A DNA stretch of 64,000 bases. Origin: Curtobacterium sp. VKM Ac-1376 (lineage in GTDB: Bacteria > Actinomycetota > Actinomycetes > Actinomycetales > Microbacteriaceae). The notes beneath the pieces are model-generated. The model worked only from the letters and a program-made list of their open reading frames with translations. It made no database searches and was not told the DNA's origin. The stretch lies in contig NZ_JADKRV010000006.1 of the NCBI RefSeq assembly GCF_015351025.1, forward strand, positions 124,001 through 188,000, given 5' to 3'. A program made the translations under genes and the position numbers. Positions 8,389 through 16,895 of this stretch are shown piece after piece; the first letter of the stretch is position 1; every line of letters starts with the position of its first letter.

Positions 8389-9063
8389 CGCCCTCGCTCG
8401 GCGCGCGTTCGTTCGCGTTCCGTTCGCGCAACTGGTGCGTCCAGTGAGCAGAAGATGTCGGGTCGGGACCTGCGACCGGACGTCTACTGCTCACTCGTTT
8501 CGCGTTCGCGGCGTGACCGCGGCGCGGCCTGGAGGCCCGTGGCGGCCTGGCGCCGGGCCTCCAGGCCGTCGCGGGGCGAGCGGGCGGAATGCCGACGTGC
8601 GTTGCGGAGGCCAACACGGCCTCCCGCCCGCTCGCGCTGGCGGCGCGTTCGGTGAGCAGAAGCGGTCGGGTCGCGGTCTGTGACCCGACCCGTCCTGCTC
8701 AGAAGTGCGAGCGTGAGCGGCCGGGCGTGCGCCAGGGCATACGTGCGTGAGCGCGCGGCGTGAGCGGGCGAAACACCCGCGTCCGCAGCCGCGGGCACCC
8801 TGCCATTTCGCCCGCTCGCGTTCGCGGCGCGCCACTGCCCGCCCCGGAGGCGCGTGGCGGCCTGGCGCCGGGCCTCCAGGCCGTCGCGGGGCGAGCGGGC
8901 GGAATGCCGGGCTGCGTTGCCGAGGCGACCGCGGCATTCCGCCCGCTCGCGCAGGCGGGCAGCGGGCAGGCAGGCCGCCGCTCCCGCCCGCCCCGGCGCG
9001 GTTCCGGACCGGCTGGACGGACCGGACTAGCCTCGACGCGTGACCGGCAACGAGGAGGCACCT
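8389..9063. repeat. Gene-free array of GC-rich hairpins
   Basis: No credible gene is present. At least six inverted repeats follow one another. 8444-8494 and 8653-8700 both have gtgagcaga-type arms. 8525-8568 has 14-bp perfect arms with GGAGGCCC. 8576-8635 has 12-bp arms gcgagcgggcgg. 8762-8817 has 12-bp perfect arms. 8891-8950 has 19-bp perfect arms. A 56-bp segment is repeated exactly at 8539-8594 and 8854-8909, offset 315 bp. The tract lies between the pit operon and aspA, both on the plus strand. The aspA promoter must lie near its end. Confidence 0.75.
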
Positions 9064-10521
9064 GTGACGACGACGCGGACCGAGAGCGACTCGCTGGGAT
9101 CACGGGAGGTCCCGAACGACGCGTACTGGGGCATCAACACCCTGCGGGCACTGGAGAACTTCCCGATCACGTCCGTGCCGATCGCCGTGTACCCGGACCT
9201 CATCGAGGCGCTCGTCACCGTGAAGCAGGCCGCCGCCCGCGCGAACCGTGCCATCGGCGTCCTCGACGACGAGCGCGCCGACGCGATCGACCGTGCGGCG
9301 CAGGAGGTCCGTGACGGCGCCCTCCGCGAGCAGTTCGTCGTCGACGTCGTGCAGGGCGGCGCGGGGACGAGCACGAACATGAACACCAACGAGGTCCTGG
9401 CGAACCGGGCCCTCGAGCTCCTCGGGCGTGAGCGCGGCGACTACGCGTACCTGCACCCGATCGACCACGTGAACCGCAGCCAGTCGACGAACGACACGTA
9501 CCCGACGAGCATCAAGATCGCGATGATCTTCGGGGTCCGTCGATTGATCGACCAGCTTGAGCAGCTCTCCGCGGCGTTCGCCGAGCGGGGCCGTGCGTTC
9601 GCCGACGTGCTGAAGGTCGGTCGGACGCAGCTGCAGGACGCCGTGCCGATGACCCTCGGGCAGGAGTTCACCGGGTTCTCGCACACCATCCAGGAGGACG
9701 CGGACCTGCTCCGCAAGGTCATGCCGCTGCTGGCCGAGATGAACCTCGGTGCGACGGCCATCGGCACGGGCATCACCGCCGACCCGCTGTACCGAGACGA
9801 GGTCCGCCGTCAGCTGCAGGACGCCAGCGGCATCGACGTCGTCACCGCACCCGACCTGATCGAGGCGACGAGCGACGCCGGGTCGTTCATGACGCTCTCC
9901 GGCACGGTGAAGCGCAGCGCGGCGAAGCTCTCGAAGATCTGCAACGACCTGCGGCTGCTGTCGTCCGGCCCGCAGGCCGGTCTCGGCGAGATCACCCTGC
10001 CGCCGCGGCAGGCGGGCTCGTCGATCATGCCGGGGAAGGTCAACCCGGTGATCCCCGAGGTCGTGAACCAGATCGCCTACGCGGTCGCCGGGGCGGACAC
10101 CACGGTGACGATGGCGGCCGAGAGCGGACAGCTGCAGCTCAACGCCTTCGAGCCGATCATCGCGCACTCGATCCTGCAGTCACTGCAGTGGATGTCCCGC
10201 GGCTGCGCGACCCTGCGCGAGCACTGCGTGATCGGCATCGAGGCGAACGAGGCGAAGCTCGCCGCCCAGGTCGACACCAACGTCGGGGTCGTGACCGCAC
10301 TGACGCCGTACATCGGCTACGCGGCGGCGGCGTCGATCGCGCACACGGCGCTGACGACCTCGACGCCGATCTCGACGCTCGTCGTGGCCGCGGGTCTGAT
10401 GGACGAGGACCAGGTGATGCGGGTGCTGAGCCCGGCGCGTCTGTCGGGCATCGAGCTCGCGACCGGCGCCATCCCGATCGTCACCGAGGAGATGCTCGAC
10501 GCCGAAGCACGCAAGCGCTGA
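9064..10521 (+). CDS. aspA: Aspartate ammonia-lyase
   Basis: A 485-residue member of the fumarase/aspartase superfamily, which converts L-aspartate to fumarate and ammonia. The signature GSSIMPGKVNPV is intact around residue 320. The N-terminal TESDSLGSREVPNDAYWG and NTLRALENFPIT segments are aspartase-like rather than fumarase-like. The GTG at 9064 is chosen because GAGGAG lies 6 bases upstream; an in-frame GTG at 9040 lacks this. It converges on the BrkB-like gene. Confidence 0.9.
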   Translation: MTTTRTESDSLGSREVPNDAYWGINTLRALENFPITSVPIAVYPDLIEALVTVKQAAARANRAIGVLDDERADAIDRAAQEVRDGALREQFVVDVVQGGAGTSTNMNTNEVLANRALELLGRERGDYAYLHPIDHVNRSQSTNDTYPTSIKIAMIFGVRRLIDQLEQLSAAFAERGRAFADVLKVGRTQLQDAVPMTLGQEFTGFSHTIQEDADLLRKVMPLLAEMNLGATAIGTGITADPLYRDEVRRQLQDASGIDVVTAPDLIEATSDAGSFMTLSGTVKRSAAKLSKICNDLRLLSSGPQAGLGEITLPPRQAGSSIMPGKVNPVIPEVVNQIAYAVAGADTTVTMAAESGQLQLNAFEPIIAHSILQSLQWMSRGCATLREHCVIGIEANEAKLAAQVDTNVGVVTALTPYIGYAAAASIAHTALTTSTPISTLVVAAGLMDEDQVMRVLSPARLSGIELATGAIPIVTEEMLDAEARKR

Positions 10522-10524
10522 CGC

Positions 10525-10571
10525 CAGCACGTCAGCACGTCAGCACGTCAGCTGACGCGGGCGCGCGTCAG
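10525..10571. repeat. Short tandem repeat plus hairpin between convergent genes
   Basis: Three exact 8-bp units CAGCACGT (10525-10548) run into an inverted repeat with CTGACGC / GCGTCAG arms (10552-10571). It occupies the gap between aspA and the BrkB-like gene and overlaps the latter's stop. It may act as a weak bidirectional terminator. Confidence 0.55.
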
Positions 10572-11653
10572 GGCAGGGGCCGCTCGCCGACCCGAACCTG
10601 CTGCGCCATCGCACGCAGGTGCTCCTCCGCCGGTGTCGGCTCGGCGGCCTCGTCCTCGGCGACCCGCGCGGCCTCGGCCCGGACGTACTGCGCCGCCGCG
10701 ATGTCGGCGTCCCGCCACCGGGCGAGGGTGAAGTTCCGGGTGACGTCGCGGAGCGGGAGCCGGATCGACTCGTCCGCCTCGATGCCCGCCAGGAGCTGCC
10801 GCATCCGGATGACCTCGGAGTCGAGCTCCCCGCCGACGACGAGCACGAAGTTGGAGATGTACAGGTAGACGAGCAGCAGGATCGCCCCACCGAGCCACCC
10901 GTACGCGCGGTTCCCGCCGCCGAGGGTCTCGACGTAGAGCGCGAAACCCAGCGTCGCGATCGCCCACGTGACGATGGCGAACCCCGCGCCGGCCGACACC
11001 CACCGCAGTTGCGGCGTCTTCACGTTCGGGGTCGCGTAGTACAGCACCGCCACCATCACCACGAGGTCGGCCGCGAGCACCGGCCACTTCACCACGTTCC
11101 AGACGTCGTCGATCCACGGCGCCCAGCCGAGCTGCCGGATGATCGCCTCTGAGATCGTCGGGGTGCCGAGCAGGATCACGATGGCCACGGCTCCGCCGAC
11201 CATCACGAGCAGCGTGACGAGGAGCATCATGCTGCGGAACTTCCAGATGCGCCGACCCTCCTCGACCTCGTAGGCGGTGTTCATCGCCCGCCCGAACGCC
11301 GTCGCGTAGCCCGACAGCGACCAGAGCGTCAGCACGACGCCGATCGAGAACCCGAGCCACGGGTTGTCCAGGGTGAGCAGCTGCCGGAGGGGGCTCTCCA
11401 GGTGCGCGGCGGTCTCCGGACGGACGATGAAGCCGAGCACCTCGACGATGTCCGACACGCTGTCGCCCCGCCGGTCGACGATCGACAGCGCGGACACGAC
11501 GGCCAGCGCGGTCGGGAACACCGTCAGCAGGGCGAAGAACGTCAGCGACGCGGCCGCGTCGACGACGCGGTGCCGGATCACCGAGTGGTAGGTGCGTCGG
11601 ACGACGGCGCGGACTCCTGTCCGCTGGAGGTCGCGCGAGGCGCTGTCCGGCAT
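10568..11653 (-). CDS. YihY/BrkB family inner-membrane protein
   Basis: A 361-residue protein with about six membrane helices, starting with a short basic N-terminus and the DAAASLTFFALLTVFPTALA segment characteristic of the family once called ribonuclease BN. Later family landmarks are GFSIGVVLTLWSLSGYATAFGRAMNTAYEV and YVETLGGGNRAYGWLGGAILLLVYLYISN. The last 70 residues are soluble. The earlier RNase assignment for this family is not supported by any nuclease motif here; role unknown. Confidence 0.87.
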   Translation of the reverse strand: MPDSASRDLQRTGVRAVVRRTYHSVIRHRVVDAAASLTFFALLTVFPTALAVVSALSIVDRRGDSVSDIVEVLGFIVRPETAAHLESPLRQLLTLDNPWLGFSIGVVLTLWSLSGYATAFGRAMNTAYEVEEGRRIWKFRSMMLLVTLLVMVGGAVAIVILLGTPTISEAIIRQLGWAPWIDDVWNVVKWPVLAADLVVMVAVLYYATPNVKTPQLRWVSAGAGFAIVTWAIATLGFALYVETLGGGNRAYGWLGGAILLLVYLYISNFVLVVGGELDSEVIRMRQLLAGIEADESIRLPLRDVTRNFTLARWRDADIAAAQYVRAEAARVAEDEAAEPTPAEEHLRAMAQQVRVGERPLP

Positions 11654-11711
11654 GTGTCGTACGGTACCGGACCGGTGACGTCACGCCGTGCCGTGGAGGC
11701 ACCGTGATGTG

Positions 11712-11863
11712 GCCTGGAGGCGCGGGGCGGGCCCGCCCCGCGCCTCCGGGCCGATGGTGGTCGCGTCCACCCCGTCAGAGCGACACGATCCCGCGACGAT
11801 CCGCCGTCCGCGTCGCCGAAGCGACAGACGTCCGCGGAAGGTTCGCGCAGATCTGTCGCTTTC
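11712..11863. repeat. Composite repeat element, copy 1
   Basis: A perfect 32-bp palindrome (11716-11747, GGAGGCGCGGGGCGGG and its complement) is followed by three GCGACA boxes: direct at 11780 and 11821, inverted as TGTCGC at 11854. The spacing of 41 and 33 bp is exactly that of the second copy at 27786-27940. Both copies lie between two minus-strand genes. The rest of the 11654-11899 gap shows nothing else. Confidence 0.7.
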
Positions 11864-11899
11864 ACGGAAGGAGGTGGTCCGGAGCGGCGGCCGCGCCCG

Positions 11900-13219
11900 T
11901 CAGTCGGCGTGGGGGTGCAGGGCGTCGTACCGGCGGAACGAGGGGACCATCCGGAGGAGCAGCGCGACGAGGCCGATGATCAGCACGCCGCCGATGACGG
12001 GCGGGTACGCGATCCCCGCGGCGACGACGAGGCCCGCGTAGAGGTCGCCGAGTCGCGGGCCGCCGGTGACCACGACGATGAAGATGCCCTGCAGTCGTCC
12101 CCGCATGCCGTCCGGCGATGCCGCCTGCAGGATCGTGTTCCGGAACACCGAGCTGACGTTGTCCGCACCTCCGGCCATCGCCAGGAACAGCGCGGCGAGC
12201 CCGAGCGCTGGGAGGATCTCGACGCCGAACGCCTCGCCCGAGCGCCCGCCGAGCAGGTGCGCCAGCGCGATGACCACACCGAACGCCGCGATCGCCCCGC
12301 CGTACGCGGTGATGGCCCAGCCGACGGCCTCACCCTGGCGTCGGACGTGCCCGAGCGGCCCGGAGAAGACACTCGACAGCAGCGCACCGATCGCGTACGC
12401 GGCGGTGAGCGTGCCGACGGTGATCGACCCGCCGCCGATGACGAGTGCGCCGATCGCGGGGAACAGCACGCGCGGCTGCCCGAACGTCATCGCGACGATG
12501 TCGAGCACGAACGTCATGGTGATGTTGCGCGACCTCCGCAGGAACCGTGCGCCCTCGATGAGCGAGCCGAGCCCGGGCCGGAGCGCGTCGCGGTCGGCGG
12601 CCATCCGCGGCAGGGTGAACACCCCGAGGAACGCGAACGTGAACAGGACGACGTCGATCGTGTACGTCGGGGCGAACCCGACCGTCGCGATCAACACACC
12701 CGCGATCGCCGGACCGACGGTGACCTGGAACCCCGAGGCGATCCCGCCCAGGGCGCTCGCCGCGGGGAGCAGGTCCGTGCCGACGAGTCGGGGGACGATC
12801 GCGGAGCGCGAGGCGTTGCTGACGGTCGCCGCCACGGCGTTCACGGTGGCCAGGACGTAGAGCAGCAGGACGCTGTGCAGGTCGAGCCAGGCGTGGGTGG
12901 CGATCAGGGCGACCGCGACCCAGGCGATGATCGACGAGATGAGCGCGACGAGGCGCCGGTCGAACGCGTCGGCGAGCATCCCGCCGTACAGTCCGGCGAC
13001 GATCATCGGCACGAGTGCGATGACGCCCACGAGCGCCACGGCGAAGGTGGAGCGGGTGATCTCGTACACCTCGAGCCCCACGGCGACGGTGGTCATCTGG
13101 GTCCCGATGCCGGCGATGGCGGTGCCGGCCCAGAGCCGGGCGAAGGCGGGGGAGCGGCGGAGCGGGGTGAGGTCGGCGAGCAGGCGGCGGCGGGGCGGTG
13201 CGGGAGTGGATCGTGTCAC
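11900..13219 (-). CDS. MFS transporter
   Basis: A 439-residue major facilitator with about 12 helices in two halves and a central cytoplasmic loop (LEGARFLRRSRNI-type segment near residue 215). The loop between helices 2 and 3 reads GGMLADAFDRRLVA, matching the D-R/K-x-G-R-R type motif A. It most resembles the DHA3-like drug exporters with a PPIAG-type second half. The GTG at 13219 is chosen because upstream residues are low-complexity and not membrane-like. Substrate unknown. Confidence 0.82.
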   Translation of the reverse strand: MTRSTPAPPRRRLLADLTPLRRSPAFARLWAGTAIAGIGTQMTTVAVGLEVYEITRSTFAVALVGVIALVPMIVAGLYGGMLADAFDRRLVALISSIIAWVAVALIATHAWLDLHSVLLLYVLATVNAVAATVSNASRSAIVPRLVGTDLLPAASALGGIASGFQVTVGPAIAGVLIATVGFAPTYTIDVVLFTFAFLGVFTLPRMAADRDALRPGLGSLIEGARFLRRSRNITMTFVLDIVAMTFGQPRVLFPAIGALVIGGGSITVGTLTAAYAIGALLSSVFSGPLGHVRRQGEAVGWAITAYGGAIAAFGVVIALAHLLGGRSGEAFGVEILPALGLAALFLAMAGGADNVSSVFRNTILQAASPDGMRGRLQGIFIVVVTGGPRLGDLYAGLVVAAGIAYPPVIGGVLIIGLVALLLRMVPSFRRYDALHPHAD

Positions 13220-13288
13220 GGTGGAACCATTCTGCGGGCTGCACGGTCTGTGCGTCTGCCCCGCTCGGCCTCTGGTTGACTGATCCGC

Positions 13289-13660
13289 ATGACTGACCTC
13301 AACAGCAAGCCCGAGTTCGACGCCCCCGAGGGCCCCGCCCCGACCGAGCTCGTCGTCACCGACATCGTCGAGGGTTCCGGCGAGGAAGCGTCCGCCGGGT
13401 CGACCGTCAAGGTCCACTACGCCGGCGTCGAGTACGAGACCGGCGACGAGTTCGACAGCTCGTGGAACCGTGGCGAGCCCATCGACTTCCCGCTCGCGGC
13501 GCTCGTGCGCGGCTGGCAGGAGGGCATCCCCGGCATGAAGGTCGGCGGACGCCGCAAGCTCGTCGTCCCGCCGGAGCTCGCCTACGGTCCCGCCGGCGGT
13601 GGGCACTTCCTGTCCGGCAAGACCCTGATCTTCGTGATCGACCTGCTCGGGGTCCGCTGA
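13289..13660 (+). CDS. FKBP-type peptidyl-prolyl cis-trans isomerase
   Basis: The 123-residue protein is a single FKBP domain with VKVHYAGV, FDSSWNRGEPIDF, a WQEGIPGMKVGGRRKLVVPPELAYG segment and a closing LIFVIDLLGVR strand. No signal peptide is present, so it is cytoplasmic. It accelerates proline isomerisation during folding. The following aldo/keto reductase overlaps its stop by one base, implying a two-gene operon. Confidence 0.92.
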   Translation: MTDLNSKPEFDAPEGPAPTELVVTDIVEGSGEEASAGSTVKVHYAGVEYETGDEFDSSWNRGEPIDFPLAALVRGWQEGIPGMKVGGRRKLVVPPELAYGPAGGGHFLSGKTLIFVIDLLGVR

Positions 13661-14496
13661 TGCAGGTCGGTGCCCCGACGATCGAGCTGAACGACGGCCA
13701 CCGGTTCCCGGAGCTCGGCCTCGGCACCTACGGCCTGAACGGTGACGAGGGTGCGGCCGCGGTCGGTACCGCGATCACCAGCGGCTACCGACTGCTCGAC
13801 ACGGCGCTGAACTACGGCAACGAGGACGCTGTCGGCAAGGCCGTGCACGAGTCCGAGGTGGCGCGCGAGGACCTCGTCGTCACGTCGAAGCTCCCCGGTC
13901 GGCACCACGGCTACGACGAGGCGCACCGGTCGATCGACGAGACCCTCGGCAACCTGGGGCTCGACCACGTCGACCTGTACCTGATCCACTGGCCGAACCC
14001 GTCGGTGGGCAAGTTCGTCGACACCTGGAAGGCGTTCGTCGACCTCCGAGACAGCGGCAAGGTCCGCTCGATCGGCGTCTCGAACTTCACGCCGGAGCAC
14101 CTCCGCCGCATCGTCGACGCCACCGGGGTCGCCCCCGCCGTCAACCAGGTCGAGCTGCACCCGTACTTCCCGCAGGCAGAGCTGCGGAAGGTGCACCAGG
14201 AGCTCGGCATCGTGACCGAGAGCTGGAGCCCGCTGGCGAAGCGGTCGGAGCTGCTCACCGAGCAGCCGATCGCCGACGCCGCCGCGGCGCACGGCGTGAC
14301 CCCTGGCCAGGTCGTGCTGCGCTGGCACGTCCAGCTCGGTGCCGTGCCGGTGCCGAAGTCGGGCGACGCGGCCCGTCAGCAGGAGAACCTCGACGTGTTC
14401 GGCTTCGAGCTGACCGACGACGAGGTCCGGGCGATCTCGGGTCTCGAGCGCGGCCGCCTCTGGGACGGCGACCCGGACACGCACGAAGAGATGTGA
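13660..14496 (+). CDS. Aldo/keto reductase
   Basis: A 278-residue NAD(P)H-dependent oxidoreductase of the AKR5-like, 2,5-diketo-gluconate reductase type. The catalytic tetrad is visible: Asp and Tyr in LLDTALNYGNE, Lys in VVTSKLPGRHH and His in LIHWPNP. The cofactor-binding PVPKSGDAARQQENLDVF segment lies near the C-terminus. It is translationally coupled to the FKBP gene (TGATG). Substrate unknown. Confidence 0.9.
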   Translation: MQVGAPTIELNDGHRFPELGLGTYGLNGDEGAAAVGTAITSGYRLLDTALNYGNEDAVGKAVHESEVAREDLVVTSKLPGRHHGYDEAHRSIDETLGNLGLDHVDLYLIHWPNPSVGKFVDTWKAFVDLRDSGKVRSIGVSNFTPEHLRRIVDATGVAPAVNQVELHPYFPQAELRKVHQELGIVTESWSPLAKRSELLTEQPIADAAAAHGVTPGQVVLRWHVQLGAVPVPKSGDAARQQENLDVFGFELTDDEVRAISGLERGRLWDGDPDTHEEM

Positions 14497-14573
14497 CCCG
14501 TCGCGACCCTTCGGGGACTGCGGGGCTCCCGGTGGGCAGTACACTGGTTCCCCCTCTTCCCGAAGGGTTGCGT

Positions 14574-16817
14574 GTGTCCGAACCGACCGAGATCGACCGT
14601 GAACGCGGCTACGTCGACAGCCTCTTCAGCCGACTCGACGAGCTGACCACCGAAGCCGAACAGCGCCTCGCCGAGACCCGCCGACAGGCCGTCGGCGGCA
14701 ACCACCAGAGTCGCAGCGAGCGCGACGCCTACGCCCGGCTCTACGAGGACACCATCGCGACGCTCGAGCGCGTGGGGGACCGGCTGGTCTTCGGCCGGCT
14801 CGAGGTGGCCGAGCCCGAGAGCCCCGACGACACCTTCCGCTACATCGGCCGGGTGGGGCTCCGCGACGCCGAGCACCGCCCGCTGCTGCTCGACTGGCGC
14901 GTCCCCGGTGCCAGCGCGTTCTACCAGGCCACGGCCGCGCACCCGATGGGCATGCGCTCCCGTCGGCACCTGTCGCTGCAGGGACGCCGGGTCGTCGGCG
15001 TCGAGGACGAGGTCTTCGACGCCTCGCTCTACGACGACGAGCGCACGCACCTGCAGGGCGAGGGCGCACTGCTCGCCGCGGTGACCGCCGAGCGCACCGG
15101 TCGGATGACCGACATCGTCGCGACGATCCAGGGCGAGCAGGACCGGATCATCCGTTCCCCGCTCGAGGGCGTGCTCATCGTGCAGGGTGGCCCCGGCACC
15201 GGCAAGACCGCCGTGGCGCTGCACCGCGCCGCGTACCTGCTCTACTCGTACCGCGAGCGACTGCGGGGGTCCGGCGTGCTCATGGTCGGTCCGTCGCCGG
15301 CGTTCCTGACCTACATCGAGCAGGTGCTCCCGTCGCTCGGCGAGACCGGTGTCGTGATGGCATCGCTCGGCTCGCTCTACCCGGGGGTGCACGCGACGAC
15401 GCACGACGGTCGTGACGCCGCCGCCGTCAAGGGTTCGGCGCAGATGGCGTCGCTCCTGCGCCGGGCCGTGCGCTCCCGCCAGGTCGTGCCGACCGAGTCG
15501 GTCACGCTCGACGTCGAGGGGGAGCGGCTCGTGGTGCCGCCGCAGCTCGTCGCCGACGCGATGAAGCGCGCGCAGGACCGCGGCAAGCCGCACAACGCCG
15601 CCCGCGTCACGTTCAACAAGATCGCCCTCGACGCGATGACCCGGCTGCTCGCCGAGCAGCTGCGTGAGCGCGGCACCACGGTGGACGAGGCTGACGAGAA
15701 GGTCCTGCGCGAGGACATCCGGAGCTCGTACGACGCCCGGGTGCTGCTCAACACCGCCTGGCTGCCGCTGCCGCCGGAGAAGTTCCTCGAGGACCTCTAC
15801 GCCCGCCCGAACTGGCTCGCCTCGCTGACCCCCGACTGGACCCCGGAGCGCCGCGCGCTGCTGCAGCGCGCCCGCGGTGGGACCTGGACCGTCGAGGACG
15901 TCCCCCTGCTCGACGAGGCCGCCGAACTGCTCGGCCCGTTCGACCCGACCGGTGGCGCCGCCAAGCGTGCCGCGAAGGCCAGCCGCAACCGCGACATCGA
16001 GAACGCCCGCCAGGCGATCGAGAACATGGGCGTCGAGGGCATCGTCACCGCCGAGCAGGTCGCCGGTTCGTTCGCCGAGGGTGGCGACCCGCGCTCCACC
16101 GCCGAGCGCGCTGCCGAGGACCGCGAGTGGACCTACGGGCACATCGTGGTCGACGAGGCGCAGGAGCTCTCGCCGATGCAGTGGCGCGTGCTCGCCCGCC
16201 GCAACCCGCTGCGGTCGTTCACGATCGTCGGCGACATGGCGCAGGGTTCCTCCCCCGGGGCCGCACGGACCTGGGACGACGTCATCGGCGCCCTCGCCCG
16301 CCGTCGTCGTGGGCGCGCGCCACAGGTGCCGCTCGACCACCGCATCGAGCAGCTCACGGTGAACTACCGCACCCCGCGCTCCATCGTCGAGGCCGCCGGG
16401 GCCTTCGCTGACAGCGCCGGACTCACGGTCACCCGCAACGAGGCCGTGCGCGACGGCGACCCCGTCGAGCGTGTCCGCGTCGCCCGGGCCGACCTGCTCG
16501 ACACCGTCGTGGCGGTCGCCGACACCGAGCGGGCCCGGATCGGGTCCGGCACCATCGGCGTCATCGTCCCCGAGTCCGAGGTCGACACCGTCCGGCAGCG
16601 ACTCGCCCGCACCGAGGCGGACGTCCGGGGGCTCGCCTCGCCGACCGTCGGGTCGCTCACGGTGCTGACGGGTGCGGACGCCAAGGGCCTGGAGTTCGAC
16701 GGCGTGCTGCTCGTCGACCCGGACGGCGTGGGCGCCGACGCCGCCCGTGCCGCCGCCGCGGTCTACGTGGCGATGACGCGCCCGACCCGTCGTCTGACGG
16801 TCATCGACGTCGACTGA
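14574..16817 (+). CDS. helR: HelD/HelR-type RNA polymerase-associated UvrD-like ATPase
   Basis: A 747-residue SF1-like ATPase. The N-terminus (to about residue 80) is a charged coiled coil; then come LLLDWRVPGASAFYQAT, a Walker A GGPGTGKTAVALHRAAYLLY near residue 205, a Walker B-like VDEAQELSPMQWR near 525, and a C-terminal helicase segment ending VAMTRPTRRLTVI. This architecture matches HelD/HelR, which release stalled RNA polymerase; HelR relatives protect against rifamycins. The GTG at 14574 has GAAGGG upstream. HelR versus HelD subclass is uncertain. Confidence 0.8.
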   Translation: MSEPTEIDRERGYVDSLFSRLDELTTEAEQRLAETRRQAVGGNHQSRSERDAYARLYEDTIATLERVGDRLVFGRLEVAEPESPDDTFRYIGRVGLRDAEHRPLLLDWRVPGASAFYQATAAHPMGMRSRRHLSLQGRRVVGVEDEVFDASLYDDERTHLQGEGALLAAVTAERTGRMTDIVATIQGEQDRIIRSPLEGVLIVQGGPGTGKTAVALHRAAYLLYSYRERLRGSGVLMVGPSPAFLTYIEQVLPSLGETGVVMASLGSLYPGVHATTHDGRDAAAVKGSAQMASLLRRAVRSRQVVPTESVTLDVEGERLVVPPQLVADAMKRAQDRGKPHNAARVTFNKIALDAMTRLLAEQLRERGTTVDEADEKVLREDIRSSYDARVLLNTAWLPLPPEKFLEDLYARPNWLASLTPDWTPERRALLQRARGGTWTVEDVPLLDEAAELLGPFDPTGGAAKRAAKASRNRDIENARQAIENMGVEGIVTAEQVAGSFAEGGDPRSTAERAAEDREWTYGHIVVDEAQELSPMQWRVLARRNPLRSFTIVGDMAQGSSPGAARTWDDVIGALARRRRGRAPQVPLDHRIEQLTVNYRTPRSIVEAAGAFADSAGLTVTRNEAVRDGDPVERVRVARADLLDTVVAVADTERARIGSGTIGVIVPESEVDTVRQRLARTEADVRGLASPTVGSLTVLTGADAKGLEFDGVLLVDPDGVGADAARAAAAVYVAMTRPTRRLTVIDVD

Positions 16818-16821
16818 GGCG

Positions 16822-16861
16822 GACGGGAGGCCCGTGGCGGGCCCGCCACGGGCCTCCCGTC
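16822..16861. terminator. Perfect 40-bp palindrome terminator
   Basis: A perfect palindrome with 20-bp arms (GACGGGAGGCCCGTGGCGGG and complement) begins 5 bases after the helR-like stop and lies before the convergent GH6 gene. It belongs to the GGGAGGC...GCCTCCC family seen at other gene ends. Confidence 0.75.
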
Positions 16862-16895
16862 GGTCGCCGGTCGCGCCCCCGGACGCCGGTCACGC

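Noticed and set aside
8444..8700. gtgagcaga-armed hairpins as tRNA genes
   Set aside because: They lack a cloverleaf, T-loop and anticodon arm; they are simple imperfect hairpins.
8389..9063. Short open frames in the hairpin array
   Set aside because: They occur on all frames, are Arg/Ala/Gly-rich, cross the inverted repeats and have no ribosome-binding sites.
13220..13606. N-terminal extension of the MFS transporter
   Set aside because: It lies opposite the FKBP gene and has no membrane segments.
16822..16861. Perfect palindrome as a replication origin or attachment site
   Set aside because: It belongs to a dispersed family at gene ends, and there is no dnaA, integrase or AT-rich element nearby.
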